A DNA stretch of 64,000 nucleotides from Laguncularia racemosa (taxonomy: Eukaryota > Streptophyta > Magnoliopsida > Myrtales > Combretaceae). The translations under genes were made by a program, and so were the position numbers. The stretch lies in NCBI GenBank assembly GCA_037954665.1, contig JBBMOL010000065.1, positions 1,178,001-1,242,000 on the forward strand, given 5' to 3'. Every line of letters begins with the position of its first letter. The stretch's first letter is position 1. Positions 1 through 11,740 of this stretch are shown here, in pieces. A model generated the notes under the pieces. It was not told the DNA's origin. It did no database searches and was given only the letters and a program-made list of their open reading frames with translations.

Positions 1-422
1 TGTGGGTTCAGTTTCTGGGAAATGGAAAAGTTGACTTTTACTTATCAAATACTCGCATCAACTAGTTGGGGATCCATTTTTCTTCTTAGGTTAAGTTTAC
101 GGTTTGGTCGAATGCACAGCACTATCAGTAATTAATTGGACTGTTGAAATCAGCTTTCGAAATGAATTGTGAGACTTCGATAGTTGATTTTAACGGTCAA
201 AGCGCTCACTGGTCGGTTCAGTCGACTGAATCTTATAATAAAAAACCCCTTCATTTATCACATCTTGCAATGAGAAATGAAAAACTAACGGCCCACTTGG
301 ATATTACATCTCTCTGGGGGACCGTTCACAACTTGTGATTAATTACAGACTTGTTTTGTACATGCTGTTCTTCTTTTGCTGTTTAACAAAGTTCCTTCAC
401 CATCTCTGTGTTTTCCAATCAG
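1..422 (+). other. Probable intron of the left-edge gene
   Basis: This stretch precedes the acceptor at 421-422. It is AT-rich and has a 64-codon reading frame at 144-338 with no recognisable similarity. I see no convincing exon in it and treat it as intron. Confidence 0.35.
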
Positions 423-830
423 CACAAGGTCACAGGATATGTACATCCAGTTACACCAGTTATAGCACCACCCGGAGCTTTCAGCATTACCGGACTCTCA
501 GCCACGCCCTTCAATGCAGCAGTTGCTCCGCCCGCGGTTCCATCGCCCCAGAATCAGCTTCTTCATAGGCCTTGTGGACAAGGGAAGCAGGTTAATCCCT
601 GGACAGATGATAGAGCAGGTTCTACTCCGATTTGCCCCATAACTCATCGTTCCTCTTCCTCTACATCTGATCTTAACTTGTCTTTGAAACCAATGGTGGA
701 TTCATCGGTCCTGTCCCTCGAGTTGTCTTTGCCTTCGGATCACGGTCAGCCGCCTTCGTCTCGGCTCTCTGATTTCGAGTTGTCATCTATTAGTTTCAAT
801 GAAAGGGACAATCCGGTTAGCGTAGCCTGA
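423..830 (+). CDS. Terminal exon of a gene with EAR-like leucine motifs (partial)
   Basis: I read this as the last coding exon of a plus-strand gene that begins left of the window. A pyrimidine-rich stretch ending in AATCAG precedes position 423, a good splice acceptor. From there one frame runs about 135 codons to TGA at 828-830. The peptide starts HKVTGYVHPV and is rich in Pro, Ser and Ala. Its second half carries two leucine-repeat segments, SDLNLSLKP and LSLELSLP, which match the LxLxL form of EAR repression motifs. EAR motifs recruit co-repressors such as TOPLESS in many plant transcription factors, so a transcription regulator is a reasonable inference. No DNA-binding domain is visible in the window and I do not recognise the family. 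An ATG inside the reading frame at 408 lies before the acceptor and is probably intronic. Confidence 0.55.
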   Translation, partial: HKVTGYVHPVTPVIAPPGAFSITGLSATPFNAAVAPPAVPSPQNQLLHRPCGQGKQVNPWTDDRAGSTPICPITHRSSSSTSDLNLSLKPMVDSSVLSLELSLPSDHGQPPSSRLSDFELSSISFNERDNPVSVA

Positions 831-1659
831 CAATTGTTACGGATGGTGTACAATACAAGACTTCAATGATAATTAGGCTAGAAGCTTCAATATACTTCTT
901 CTGTCTGTATTTTTTTTTTTGGTCTGTGTAGAGACAAATGAGCAGAATGGTTGTACTATATCTCATTAAGATTCACCATATGTAAGAATCTCTCGAGTTC
1001 TCATGACTGGAGGTGTAAATACGCTAAACTAACTCACAAACTACTCGACTCGAGCAACCTCTAATATATAGGGGCTTGCTTTAAGCTTTAATCTAAGTTC
1101 ATCAAGAAGTAGGTCACTTTTTTAATAATCATTGAGTAGTAAAGCAAAGTTTAGCTCTAGGAAATGTAAGCTCGATCGAGTATTAATTTTGAATTTTCAA
1201 GTTGAGTTCACAAACTCAATCCTCTTGAAATCCTCTTCTCGTTGTTCTTAAATGAGAAAAGTTTAATTGGGCATGTGATGTAGGACAACGAAAGCAAGAA
1301 ATTATAAAACATGAAAATTGTGAGAAAACATGGAAATGAATAAAAAAAATTAATTTAAATAATGATTATGCTAAAATTGCTAAGAAATTACTAAGAAATA
1401 TATTTTTTTTTATAAAGGGAAACAATAACATGAAAATGATATATCTAATAGCTTTGTACCACTAGATTTAGATTATGGTATCATAACACCCTCGATGTGT
1501 GTGGCTTCACACTATACGACGTATGTTTATGATGGTCTCATACTACTCTTAATTTATATAGCCTCACACTATATAATAGATTTTGATAGTCTCACCATCA
1601 ATGAAAAAGAAGGCATCACACCTCACTTGAAAAATAATTTTGTTATTAAATATCAAGTC
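831..1659. other. 3' flank and AT-rich spacer with a CTCGAG-rich repeat
   Basis: It follows the stop codon of the left-edge gene and probably includes its 3' UTR. From about 1008 to 1240 there is a stretch beginning GGAGGTGTAAATACGC and containing CTACTCGACTCGAGCAACC and AAGCTCGATCGAGTATTA. This resembles the AGCTCGA-rich dispersed repeats near 12630 and 16470. No further gene was seen. Confidence 0.3.
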
Positions 1660-1667
1660 ATTCTATC
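1660..1667 (+). repeat. Left target-site duplication of the hAT element
   Basis: ATTCTATC, identical to 3939-3946 just outside the right TIR. Confidence 0.85.
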
Positions 1668-3938
1668 TAGGGATGTAAGCAAAATGGGTATTGTCGGGTT
1701 CCTAACCCAACCGTCCCACTAAAAACACTATAGGGTAATACTCTATAGGGTTTGGGATGGATTATGGGTTTTTTTTTTTTAAACCCTATAGGGCTCAAGA
1801 AGGGTAATAGGATAAATGTTAAACATGTTGAAAACCCAAACCCATTAACATATATATATATATTATAATTCAGTTAATAAATATTACTATATATTTAATA
1901 AAAATTTTGAAAAAAAAAATTAAATCAGACCAAGCCATAATTCAACGTCCATTCTAATTTTATAATTATACTACTCACAGTCATACATTTACTCACTTTT
2001 TAAACTCCAACTTCCTTAGTCCCTTGTCAGTCGTCAAACTCAAACAATCAAATAGTTAAACTGCAAGGACGTCCACACAGAGCACGGCAGTTGAAAAAAA
2101 AAATCAAAAGAAGCCATAAATAGTGAAACCCACTGTCACTCATTGTCTTCGTCAGGCTCGATCTCGTCCTCCTCCTCCTCCTATGCAAGCTACTATCACT
2201 TGTCGGCCACGCATCGTCTCGATCTTAGTTATGCAAGCTACTGTCGGTCACTCATCGTCTTGATCTCATCCTCCTCCTCCTATGCAAGCTGCCATTGGTC
2301 ACTCATTGTCTATCGTCGATCAGCTCGTCTGTCGTCTCTTGGTCATCATCTCAATCATCTTAGTTATCGTTTCAGTCATTTCAGTCATTATCTTCATCGT
2401 CTTAGTTGTCTCAATTGTTGTCTTCATCATCTCGGTCATCTTCATCACCTCCGTCGTCTCCGTCATCTCAGTTGTTGTCTTCATCATCTTAGTCATCTTC
2501 GTCGCCTCCATCGTCTCAGTCATTGTCTCCTTCCGTCCATCATCTCAATCATCTCCATTGCCTCCATTTTCTCAGTCATTGTCTCTATCATCTCGGTAGT
2601 CTCCATTACCTCCGTTGTCTCCTTCATCTCCATCATTGTCCGGTGTCTCTCTCTCGGTAGTGGTAAGCTTAGATCTCACTCTCACTCTCCCAATTCAGTT
2701 TAAAGTTTTTTTTTTTTTAGTTCTTTGTTCTGATAATCTGATTGGGTTTGGATTAATAGTTGAGAGGTTGGAAATCAAGTTGTTTCTAATGATAAAAAGA
2801 GCTTTTATATGTTATGTTAAATTTATGAAAACCTGATATTTAAAGTAAAGGTTGGTAATCTTAGAAGATGGCTGTCAACATCTAATGGCCACCAATCGAA
2901 TGCCCATGGTCAGTATATCTTTATTGCTCAGTGCTACTATAACTTAACAACAAAAAAGCTTTGCATCAAACTTCCTTCTACTTGACCACGAGACAACAGC
3001 CTTTGACCCCCACACCATTGCGATAGGAGGAGGCTAGCCCATACACCTATTGCATGAGTGGAATACTATTTAGTCAAGTAGTCACTTATTGCAATCTACT
3101 ATAAGTTACTATGTGTGCTGTGCTGCTTTATAAAAGTTAAGACTACTAAGAAATCTCTAAGCAGTTTAGTTGTTAGCTTAGGGATTTAGTGTACATTGTG
3201 AATTAATGCATACAAATAAATGCTTTCATGAAGTTTACTTAGAGAGCATTTGAGTTTTAAGAATTCTCCAAGCTAACTTCCGTAAAAAGCCTCTATTAAG
3301 ATTTTACCTAATCTCTAATGTGTTTTATGGGTTTTTTCCCTCCCTTTCGATAAGTTCAAAGATAAATAATGAAGAAGATGGGATTTGAAGACAATGAGGG
3401 TCAATTTTTAAGTAAGAATTCCAAAAAATATAAGATTAATACATTTGTTATTTATATGTTTTAAAATTTTTCTCTTTCTATTAAGACTTATTAAGTATAT
3501 TTTATTTTTTTGTGTTATTTATTAAGTTATATGGTTGATTCGGTAATTTTATTTTATTATAATTAAAAATATTTTTATGTTAGCAACTTTATTTACCAAC
3601 ATGTAGATTTTTGAATAATATTAAAATACATATGATTAAATATGTTGAAAGTGCAAATATTATTTATTTTCAAGAACATAAGTTATATTTTATAAAAATA
3701 ATCATAATGAATAAGTAAAGATTTTAAATTAATAATAGAATATTTTTTAAAAAAATTCTAACAGGTTTGGGATAGGTTTCAAATTGCTTATTAGAACCCT
3801 ATGGCGTTTAGGATGAGTAGTAGGTATTCATGAAAAAACCTTATAGGGTTTGGGCTGAGTTTAGGAATCCTCATAGGATAACAGAATAGGTAATGGGATT
3901 GCTGAATCCGGCTCAAACCCGTCTCGCTTACATCCCCA
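1668..3938. mobile_element. Non-autonomous hAT-type DNA transposon with 8-bp TSD
   Basis: The left end reads TAGGGATGTAAGC and the right end, reverse-complemented, reads TGGGGATGTAAGC: 13-bp terminal inverted repeats with one mismatch. Both ends are flanked by the identical octamer ATTCTATC (1660-1667 and 3939-3946). An 8-bp target duplication with short TIRs is the hallmark of the hAT superfamily. Both subterminal regions carry several CTATAGGGT or CCCTATAGGG motifs in both orientations, as expected for transposase-binding sites. No transposase similarity was found inside. The interior holds a TC-rich low-complexity block at about 2130-2690. The exact TSD suggests a fairly recent insertion. 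Strand is undetermined. Confidence 0.85.
2143..2703 (+). repeat. TC-rich low-complexity block inside the hAT element
   Basis: This block is built from degenerate copies of short words such as TCATC, CGTCTC and TCAGTCATT, interspersed with three copies of CTATGCAAGCTAC or CTATGCAAGCTGC near 2181, 2230 and 2281. It stays open for 186 codons on the plus strand and also in part on the minus strand (2320-2523), as simple repeats lacking stop words do. The predicted peptides are Ser/Leu/His- or Met/Thr-rich without domain character. I regard it as non-coding repeat sequence, possibly a captured or expanded leader. Confidence 0.6.
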
Positions 3939-3946
3939 ATTCTATC
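3939..3946 (+). repeat. Right target-site duplication of the hAT element
   Basis: ATTCTATC, identical to 1660-1667 just outside the left TIR. Confidence 0.85.
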
Positions 3947-5100
3947 TTTAAAAGTGATTATATGCCTTGCCTATTTATAGGCATAACAATATCTAATATT
4001 TTAAAAAAAATAAGAAAAATAAAAAAGATTTACTATCTTAAAAAAAAAAGATACTAATATAACTAAATCCTACAAATAAAAAATAATAATAAAATCATAT
4101 CTAACCAGATAATAAAATAATATCTATGTAAAAATTATCTTGCTATATCTACTTATTCTTAATCTGCGTTAGCATGTCTTCCATTTTTAACATGATAACT
4201 TGTGTTTAAGTTAGTTGTAAATGGAGGACTCCCTGTTAGGGATAGGCAAGTCACTATAAATAGAAAATCGAAGGCAAAACCAGAAGAATTGTAAAACTTT
4301 TTAGCAATTTTCCAAAGTTAAAAGGACTATCAAAGAGGGAAGAATCGTAAGCAAAATAATTGAGAGATTGTTATAGTTAGTTTATTAACCGTAATTGAAT
4401 GGAATTATGATTTAGCTAGTAAAATATAATTCCATATTAGCTTACAAAAACTTCCATCAATTATAGTCGCTTTTACTATGCATTTTCAGCCATCTTCTAC
4501 ATTCTCTCCCTCTTCCTCTTTCCTTTTATTTTCTTGTTCTATCTCATTATTTACTCATATTTCTTGGCACGTTCCCCTTTTTATTACCTACATTTCATGC
4601 TAGAATTATTATCCATGAAATGCTTGATAGTACAACTATTATTGGTCTTCAATAGAATATTTGGTTAATTTCATAGGAATAGAACGAAATAGTTATTCTT
4701 CTCCTATACACATATTACTGCTTTTGATAAACAAAATAGTTATTTCACATAATTCATATTGTTTTAAAATGAGATATTACAATTCCTTTACATATTCAAA
4801 TGATAGCTTTTCTTTAGTTTTTTCTAGCATATTTATATGTTTGTAATCATAATCAATGATAAACTTTTCATCAAAGAATATCTAGAATATAGATTGGAAT
4901 AGTAAATTTAATGAAATTAAGACAAGGATCATAGAGAATAAGCAAATGGAATAAAATAGTTTCAAATTTGTAATGATGTTATTATTTATAAATCATGATA
5001 TTACTATACTAGTCATTTGATGATTGAGTATGTTAAATTGGATAAAACTTGGCTAATGAATATTCAGGTCATTAATTAACATATTTTTATACTTGTTATC
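3947..5100. other. AT-rich spacer, no gene seen
   Basis: The sequence is strongly AT-rich with only short chance reading frames, the longest being 61 codons at 4661-4846. No protein similarity, RNA gene or transposon end was recognised. Confidence 0.5.
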
Positions 5101-5367
5101 GTGGATTACGGTCCAATTATAATAAATGTAATTATTGATATGCATTGCGGTCCAACTGTAATCAATGTAATCTTTGATATAGGTTGCAGTCTAACTTTAA
5201 TCGATGTAATCGTTGATACAGGCTACAATCTAAGTGCAGTTAGTATAATCATTGATACAAGTTACAATCTAACTATAATTAGTGTAATAGTTACTATGGG
5301 TTGCAATTCAATTATAACTGATGTAATCATTAATATGGGGTATAATCCAACTATAACTGATCATTGA
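5101..5367 (+). repeat. 39-bp minisatellite, about 6.8 units, open in one frame
   Basis: Seven consecutive degenerate units of 39 bp lie end to end. Each reads as 13 residues on the plus strand, for example MDYGPIIINVIID, MHCGPTVINVIFD and IGCSLTLIDVIVD, ending with a short MGYNPTITDH. Because 39 is a multiple of three, the frame continues 88 codons without a stop. There is no good start context, and the only similarity is between its own units. The likeliest explanation is a decayed minisatellite; a coding role is not supported. Confidence 0.75.
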
Positions 5368-8300
5368 TATGATATTGAGCTACAATTCATTATTAATGTG
5401 AAAGTGAAATTTAACTTATTTTTTGTTGTTAGAATTGTGCTACTCGATAGTTTAATATTATTTACTTAAATAATGGGTTGTATGTTGCATTTAGTAATTA
5501 TAGCATGTGCTATGTGTAGTATAGTATCTTACTTGGTTAGTTGCTCTCCCTGTTTAAGGAAAACTCAGGTAATCAATTATGGATTTAAAGATTTTTTAGA
5601 GTGTAGGAAACAAGCTTTTATATGTTTTTCATTCAAGAACATGCCACGAACTAATTATATCTTTAGATGTAGGACGTGAGAGAAGTTTTGTCTTAATTTA
5701 TTACTAGTTGCTATATTGTTTGATCTAGTTCTCATATTATAATTTGCAAACATTGTAGAATGGTATTTGATATATTACACTAACAAGCCTTGAAAATGTA
5801 CAATATACATGGTAATCCTAGGTAGAATTAGAAACCGATTTCTTTAGCTCATTTTAAGGGAGCAAAAGATAGATATTTCTAAATACATTAAAGATGGGTA
5901 TAAGATATACCAAAATGCTTTTACATATTACAAGGATTAATTTAACATCGCACCAAGACCTTACCCAATCTATGGGCTTTAAAGTGCTTATGCATCTATA
6001 CTTGTACTTATGCATCTAGGCCTAACGATTATGCTTCTAATCCTCTTTTCAATTTCAATGTGGTTTGAACTGTCCCATACATGTTTGAGAACTAAGTGTG
6101 CAAGTTCCAAGTTTAGCCTCATACTTACGTTCAACTTTGTTATTTTCTCCAATTTTTCTTTTATTGAAGCACTTCACATGGGTAGTTTGGATCAACATCA
6201 ATGATATATTAGGAGCTTAAAAGATACAAACCTCAAATATAATTTAAAAACACTATAAAATAGGATTTATGATACATAATTTCAACCATTATCTTATGTT
6301 ACACCAATTGGCCTTAACAATGTACACTATACAACATTATCCTAGGTAAAAGTAGGAAACAATTTCTTCAATAAGTCCTAAGTAAGCAAAATTTTTATAA
6401 TTGTGATTCTAAATATACTAAAAATAGGCAAATCACAAACCTAAAGACTTTGATATTAGTAAGATCCACCAAATAACAAATGTAAACCCTATTAATCCAA
6501 AGGCTATGGGGTACTGACCAACCATTCCAAACTATTTTTAAAAATAAATAAATAAATAAATGGTATCCTTATGATCTAAATTTTCCTTTATGTTGACAAG
6601 TGAGCACCTAAGTTCTAAGTTTTAGCCTTGTACTTACACCTAACAAGCTGTCAACTCTTATGCTTCCCAACTTCACCCCTATCAATCTATTCACTTCACT
6701 ATATGAAATTAAGAAGGAATTGAATTATAATTCAATAGGAATATAATATAGTTGTAATAACTATTACATTCCTATTACATTGTCATGCCTTAATGAGAAC
6801 AAATATTTATTATATTATATAATGGATGTAGTGGTAGTGGTATTTCTAATGTAAGGACAAGAGAATATGATTAAAATAAAATAAAATTGAATAGCAATTC
6901 ATAAGGATGGGAACATGAATTACTATTCATTATTTTGCATAATAGTAATTAATACAAAATGGCTATTTTGATATTTAAAATGCAAGTAAAAATAGTAATA
7001 GTAAATCATATTAAATGAGGGAAGAATAAAATAGCTATTCCCTCATAGTGAACATGTAATAAGAGCTTTCCACTCCAGCTCACATTCATGGCTTAATCTT
7101 GGAATCTTTCACTTTTCAATGTTCAACTGATATATTTTCCAAAGTAATACTAAATTAACTCAAGAAAAAGCATAGAGAAAAATTACCAAGAAGCAAATAA
7201 TAAACCTAAAGAGGGATGTTTTAGAGCAATACACAAATAAATATTTTCATTACAAATCTCCATTACAAGTAAAGTCAAGATAGTAGGATAGTGTCTAAAC
7301 TTCATGGGGAAAATTATTGGAATAAGTCATGATCTACACTTGAAGATCTTATAGTAGAGATTTTAAAGAAAAATTTTGAAAGAAGTATACTTTTAATCCT
7401 CAAAGTTTATCTAATTTTTTATTTGAGCTCTCAATCTTTTTAACTCTTTGTGACTTTTGAAAATATGTATATATACTCCAAAACATTATTATTCATGGTC
7501 CTTTAGGCATGATTTTAGGTTTTTTAATAACAAAATGAGGGTTATCTATTACAGTCACATTTTGGTAATTTAAAGATCTATCATATTTAACTGATAACAA
7601 ATTATACACTTTATGATGTGTATTTACAACCATCCTGTTATATGCACACATGGTTAGCCAAAACAAAAATAAGTTCAAGCCATAAATTTGAATAGCAACT
7701 TGACCAAAATTCATAGCCTCCTAATCAATTCTTTCTCCATTGAGTTCTAAATTAGAACTTTCTTTCACCTAAAACCTCATCAATTCACGTTAACATTTTT
7801 TTTCTTTTTTAATACAAGAAGGAGTGGAATTCAAAACTAGTTCAACCTAATGGAATATTAATATTTATATCATTAAACTATAAAAAATTTAGCAATTCTT
7901 TTTTTCTTATTAGCTTCTTAGTTTAAGGTCATAATTATCACATTAAAGCATCCAAAAACCTAGCTTCCACTTATGAAAATTCCCTAATTTCACAATCCAA
8001 AACGAGGATGTATCTTAAATTAGGAAATTACACAACCATTTAACTAATCGATATGTAGAAAGGAAAAGAGAATATATAAGATCGAGTCATTTGCTATTCT
8101 AGAAGATAACTATTTGATAGCCCCGACACAACGCGATATCCAATTCTAGTTTATTAAAATTGTGAGAACTCATCAATAGATTAGTCTTCTTTGCTTTCAA
8201 GTACCCTTAAATGAGTATATAATGCTTGTAAAATTTGGGACGACCACTTTGATCTAAAATAAAGTGTAAAAGAATATGATGTGGCTCTCCACAGTACAAA

Positions 8301-9230
8301 TGCAAACCCTAAACCACTAAACTCTTAAAAAGTAAGACTATGTTTTTCAACCATTGTTTTATTGTATTATCTTTATGTTTCTGCCTTTTCATTTCATTAT
8401 CAAGCAAACCATATGAAAGCTGTATGAAATCTCTGCATTTCTCACGTTAATTCGAGGATAATTGGTTGAGAACCAAAATTTAGAATTCACGGAAAATATT
8501 TTAAGGAAAGTACTTTATATTTTGAATTTGTTTATGGCTCTTTATTTTTTAAGAAATGATGTAAACATAAATTTTAATCAACTTTGCATGTGGGCATGTA
8601 TATAGGAGAAAAGACATGCCATGTATGCCACGTCAGATTTCCAACTGCTGTGAAATTAAAAAAGCGTTAGAATATCACGGTACGATTGGACTTCTTTGAA
8701 AAAATTCATATTTTTGATGATCGAAAGTTCAATGGTCACTATGCTTCTTATACCTAACGATAAAAATATGATCTTCTAGATTAAATTTTGAGGTATCTAT
8801 GACGCTCTAAAATTTAAGACATCACAATCTATTTTGTGTCATTATTAAAAAATGATATATTAAGACCTATTTAAAATCATAAATATTTTCATATCTATAT
8901 AATATAAAATATTTCATCGATTACTTAGATATTATACTAAAATATCTTTTATTTATTTAATAAAATACATAATTATTAAAATTTTCTAGATAATTTAAAA
9001 TTAAATCTAATTTAATCAAATGTATTATATAACAATCTAACTTATTACATGTTTTGTTGCGCTAGTGTTAAACTAGCTCCAAAGTCCTATAAGGCTGCAA
9101 CTAAAAAAGAAAAAAAAGGGATTAGCCTAAACCCAGTATATGAATCACCCAATTCATAATATATGTGCACACAAGAATGGAATAATAATAATACAACCAA
9201 TTAATTTATTATCTTAATATTAGCTAGCAA
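5368..9230. other. AT-rich intergenic region, no gene seen
   Basis: Almost 3.9 kb of AT-rich sequence contains only short chance frames (for example 68 codons at 5473-5679, 64 at 6010-6204 and 73 on the minus strand at 7493-7714). Their translations look like random AT-rich sequence. I recognise no transposon ends or RNA genes. Confidence 0.5.
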
Positions 9231-10330
9231 ACATCACAAAAATACCCATAACCCCACCATATAATATATAGATCCTATGTTGGGAACTGCTATTGCAAGC
9301 CTCACCTATCCCTAAAATCTACCTCTAGATCATTTTGGCATATAACTCAACTAGAAACAACTTCATAAATCAATCATCAAGATGACCCTTAGGAATTTGG
9401 CACTACAAGCTCCTAAGTTGAGCTAAACACAAGCAGGAAACAAAATTAATTCAGATTTCCATTTAATTAGCTATTCTAACAAACACAAACATCAAACAAA
9501 GTAAACACGTACTTAGAAGAATTATTCCAAACTCACTCTTATTGCAACTGTTAATCTTATCAAAATTTGTTATGTACAAAAAACTAAACTTAGTACTAAC
9601 CTACAATTTGATCTAAGTTCACTTTCATTAAACTAAGAATTAACCGATTATCTCTCCTCTAAGTTACTTTAGTTTAAATAAAACTAATTTCAAATTGATG
9701 AAAAACTGAGAAAAAGGAAGAATGAAACATTTTATAAGTATTATAGAGCAACACAGCCATATACGTGATCATGTAAAAGAACACAAAGAGAAACACAACT
9801 ATGTATATGGTCGTATATCTCCTTCTAAAATAGAACACTCAACATACTCAATACATTGCCTTGTACTTAACCATGTAACCTACCACACTAAAATAACCTT
9901 TCAACACACTCAAGTACCTGGTCATGTACCTCTTGATGCCCAAAAATTTCCTCATGCAAATTTCCATTTCATTTTTCTACCATTCCAAGATCCAAAATTA
10001 TATTGCAACTTTTAATTCTATAGTAATTAGGATATATAAAAACACAATTTCATCATAAATAATATACTTAGTTGTTTCAATCTATTTCAAACGTCTTCCA
10101 ATTGGTCTAAACCCACAAGCATACTATCACTTTACACCAATTACCCCTCAAACTACTAATAGTCCAACAAAATCCTATACTTGATTAATATTCATTTGAT
10201 CAATAAAATTTTAATTATCCAAAACAAAAAGACCAAAATACCCCTCTCTTTGTTATTTTATTACTTATATATCTCGACTTTTAAAATTTTATTTTTATTT
10301 TATTTTATTTTCTAATATTTTACACAATGA
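9231..10330. other. Possible decayed LTR-type sequence
   Basis: Between about 9740 and 9980 short words such as ATGTA and CATGTACC recur, as often seen in plant gypsy LTRs. A 97-codon frame at 9722-10015 translates to a His- and Lys-rich peptide with no recognisable domain. No paired LTR, primer-binding site or target duplication was found, so this is only a suspicion. Confidence 0.2.
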
Positions 10331-10670
10331 TAACACATATATCAACTTCATTTAATTATTTTCCGCCCGATGAAGTCTCGCAAAATTATAGAACATGACT
10401 TAAATGGCTGCCTGTATCCACATGACTTTCAAAAGCGATGAGAAGGAATCTATGGAAAGAGTAGCTGGTGCATAAGTTAATAAAACAAGCAATCGTTCAA
10501 GTACACAAACTACAGATACTTGTAAAGAAGCATATTCGATGCACACTTTACATAGAAGTAGAACCACAACACCACCTAGAGAGATAGAGAAATCTCTCCT
10601 TAAGAAGACGCGAGAATAAATACAACACATGCAAGGTAAATACCAATAAAGCAACTATAAATTCGTATGG

Positions 10671-11085
10671 CTACTTCACCATACGAGGAGGAGGTGGCAG
10701 GATACGCGGAGAATCCTCAAAGTGTTTCATAGCACTGTTGTTTGTTCTTCCTATGCACCTTCTCGATATAATAAGAAGCCCTGCAATCAACACTCTGCTC
10801 TTCAGGGATCAGATAGCCCGAGCAAGGATCAACCAAATATGTAATGGTCTTCAAGCTGCTCTCCGATTCCTGAGACAGGTTGCTTCCAGGAAACTGAGGA
10901 ATGAGTGATCGATTAGCCAGAAGAGTCAAATCTGTCCGAGGGGTCAAACTTCTATTAGGGGGTGAACTTCTTGATGTTCCCAGACTAGCTCTAGCTATAG
11001 AAAATGAAGATGGTTTGATGATATTTGAAACAATGTTCATGGATTTCTCATAGAGAGACTTTCTCCTTCTGTTCTTACTATTCAT
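10671..11085 (-). CDS. Small Ser/Arg-rich protein of unknown function, possible 3' frameshift
   Basis: A minus-strand ATG at 11085-11083 opens 122 codons ending in TGA at 10717. The protein is basic and serine-rich, starting MNSKNRRRKSLYEKSM, then a run with SSPPNRSLTPRTDLTLL, then a conserved-looking tail with TYLVDPCSGYLIPEE and CRASYYIEKVHRKNK. The tail faintly recalls short plant proteins with a C-terminal VDxxAxxYI-type motif (DUF761-like), but I cannot assign it. The current frame ends QQCYETL. One frame over, the sequence continues EDSPRILPPPPRMVK and stops at 10673-10671, with composition more typical of a real terminus. A one-base insertion around 10715-10720 would explain this; whether it is real, a sequencing error or chance is unknown. 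The span covers the shifted tail. Codon content is less AT-rich than its surroundings, supporting a real gene. Confidence 0.5.
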
Positions 11086-11530
11086 GTCTACTACTAGTTA
11101 GTTACTAACAACTGGTACAATACCTCAAGAATAAATAGCTAGAGAATGAAGTATATAAAGAAACTCGGAAGCAGAAACAATTATAAAGCAATAAAGATGA
11201 ATTGAAGGTCTAGTCTTTAGGGTCTATGAGCCACATGATGCCAACTTTTCTTAGTGGAAGGATTCTTCTCTCATTTTCTAAATTTTCAGATACCAAATGT
11301 AGTATTTTATACATACGTGGTTGTATTTTCCTTCAAGAGATAATATCATATAAAAATGACCTACGAAGTGCTTTTCTCCTAACAAATGTAAAGATTCACG
11401 TGCAACATGTGTTGTCAGCACTAACAGTTGTGAGGTCACAAAATACTTATCTTGAAAGGAAATCTGTTTTGCGTGCACTTTGCAGCTTTACATCCAAAGT
11501 TATAGATCCAATGCAGATACATCTCATTAA
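11086..11530. other. Upstream flank of the small minus-strand gene
   Basis: Reading frames at 11226-11558 (plus) and 11278-11478 (minus) overlap each other and show no similarity. This probably contains the 5' leader and promoter of the gene at 10671-11085. No element could be pinned down. Confidence 0.3.
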
Positions 11531-11534
11531 CTCC

Positions 11535-11740
11535 CAAAACGTGCTTTCACCTCCCTAAAAGCTTTCAAAAAATGCATATTTACCTCCTAAACTGTCACTA
11601 AAGCTTTCAAAGCATCATTGAGGGGCAAGTAAAGCGCCATTTGGAAGCCTTATAGAGTTGGTTTAGGAAGGTGAATGCACGTTTTTAAAAGTTTTGGAGA
11701 GGTAAAGCATATTTTGAAAGTTTATAGGGACTACTTGCAC
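11535..11740. repeat. Fold-back (MITE-like) inverted repeat
   Basis: The left arm contains CTTTCACCTCCCTAAAAGC and ATGCATATTTACCTCCTAAA. The right arm, read on the other strand, contains TGCTTTACCTCTCCAAAAC and GTGCATTCACCTTCCTAAAC. The arms are therefore inverted, imperfect copies of one CACCTCCCTAAA-type unit around a short centre near 11620-11640. This is the structure of a fold-back or MITE-type element. No clear target duplication was seen. Confidence 0.5.

Noticed and set aside
2320..2523. Minus-strand Met/Thr-rich frame inside the hAT element
   Set aside because: It is the reverse reading of a TC-rich low-complexity block; both strands are open for the same reason.
10400..10654. 84-codon minus-strand frame downstream of the small gene
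   Set aside because: Cys/Leu-rich with no domain. It lies in the probable 3' UTR of the 10671-11085 gene and has no independent support.
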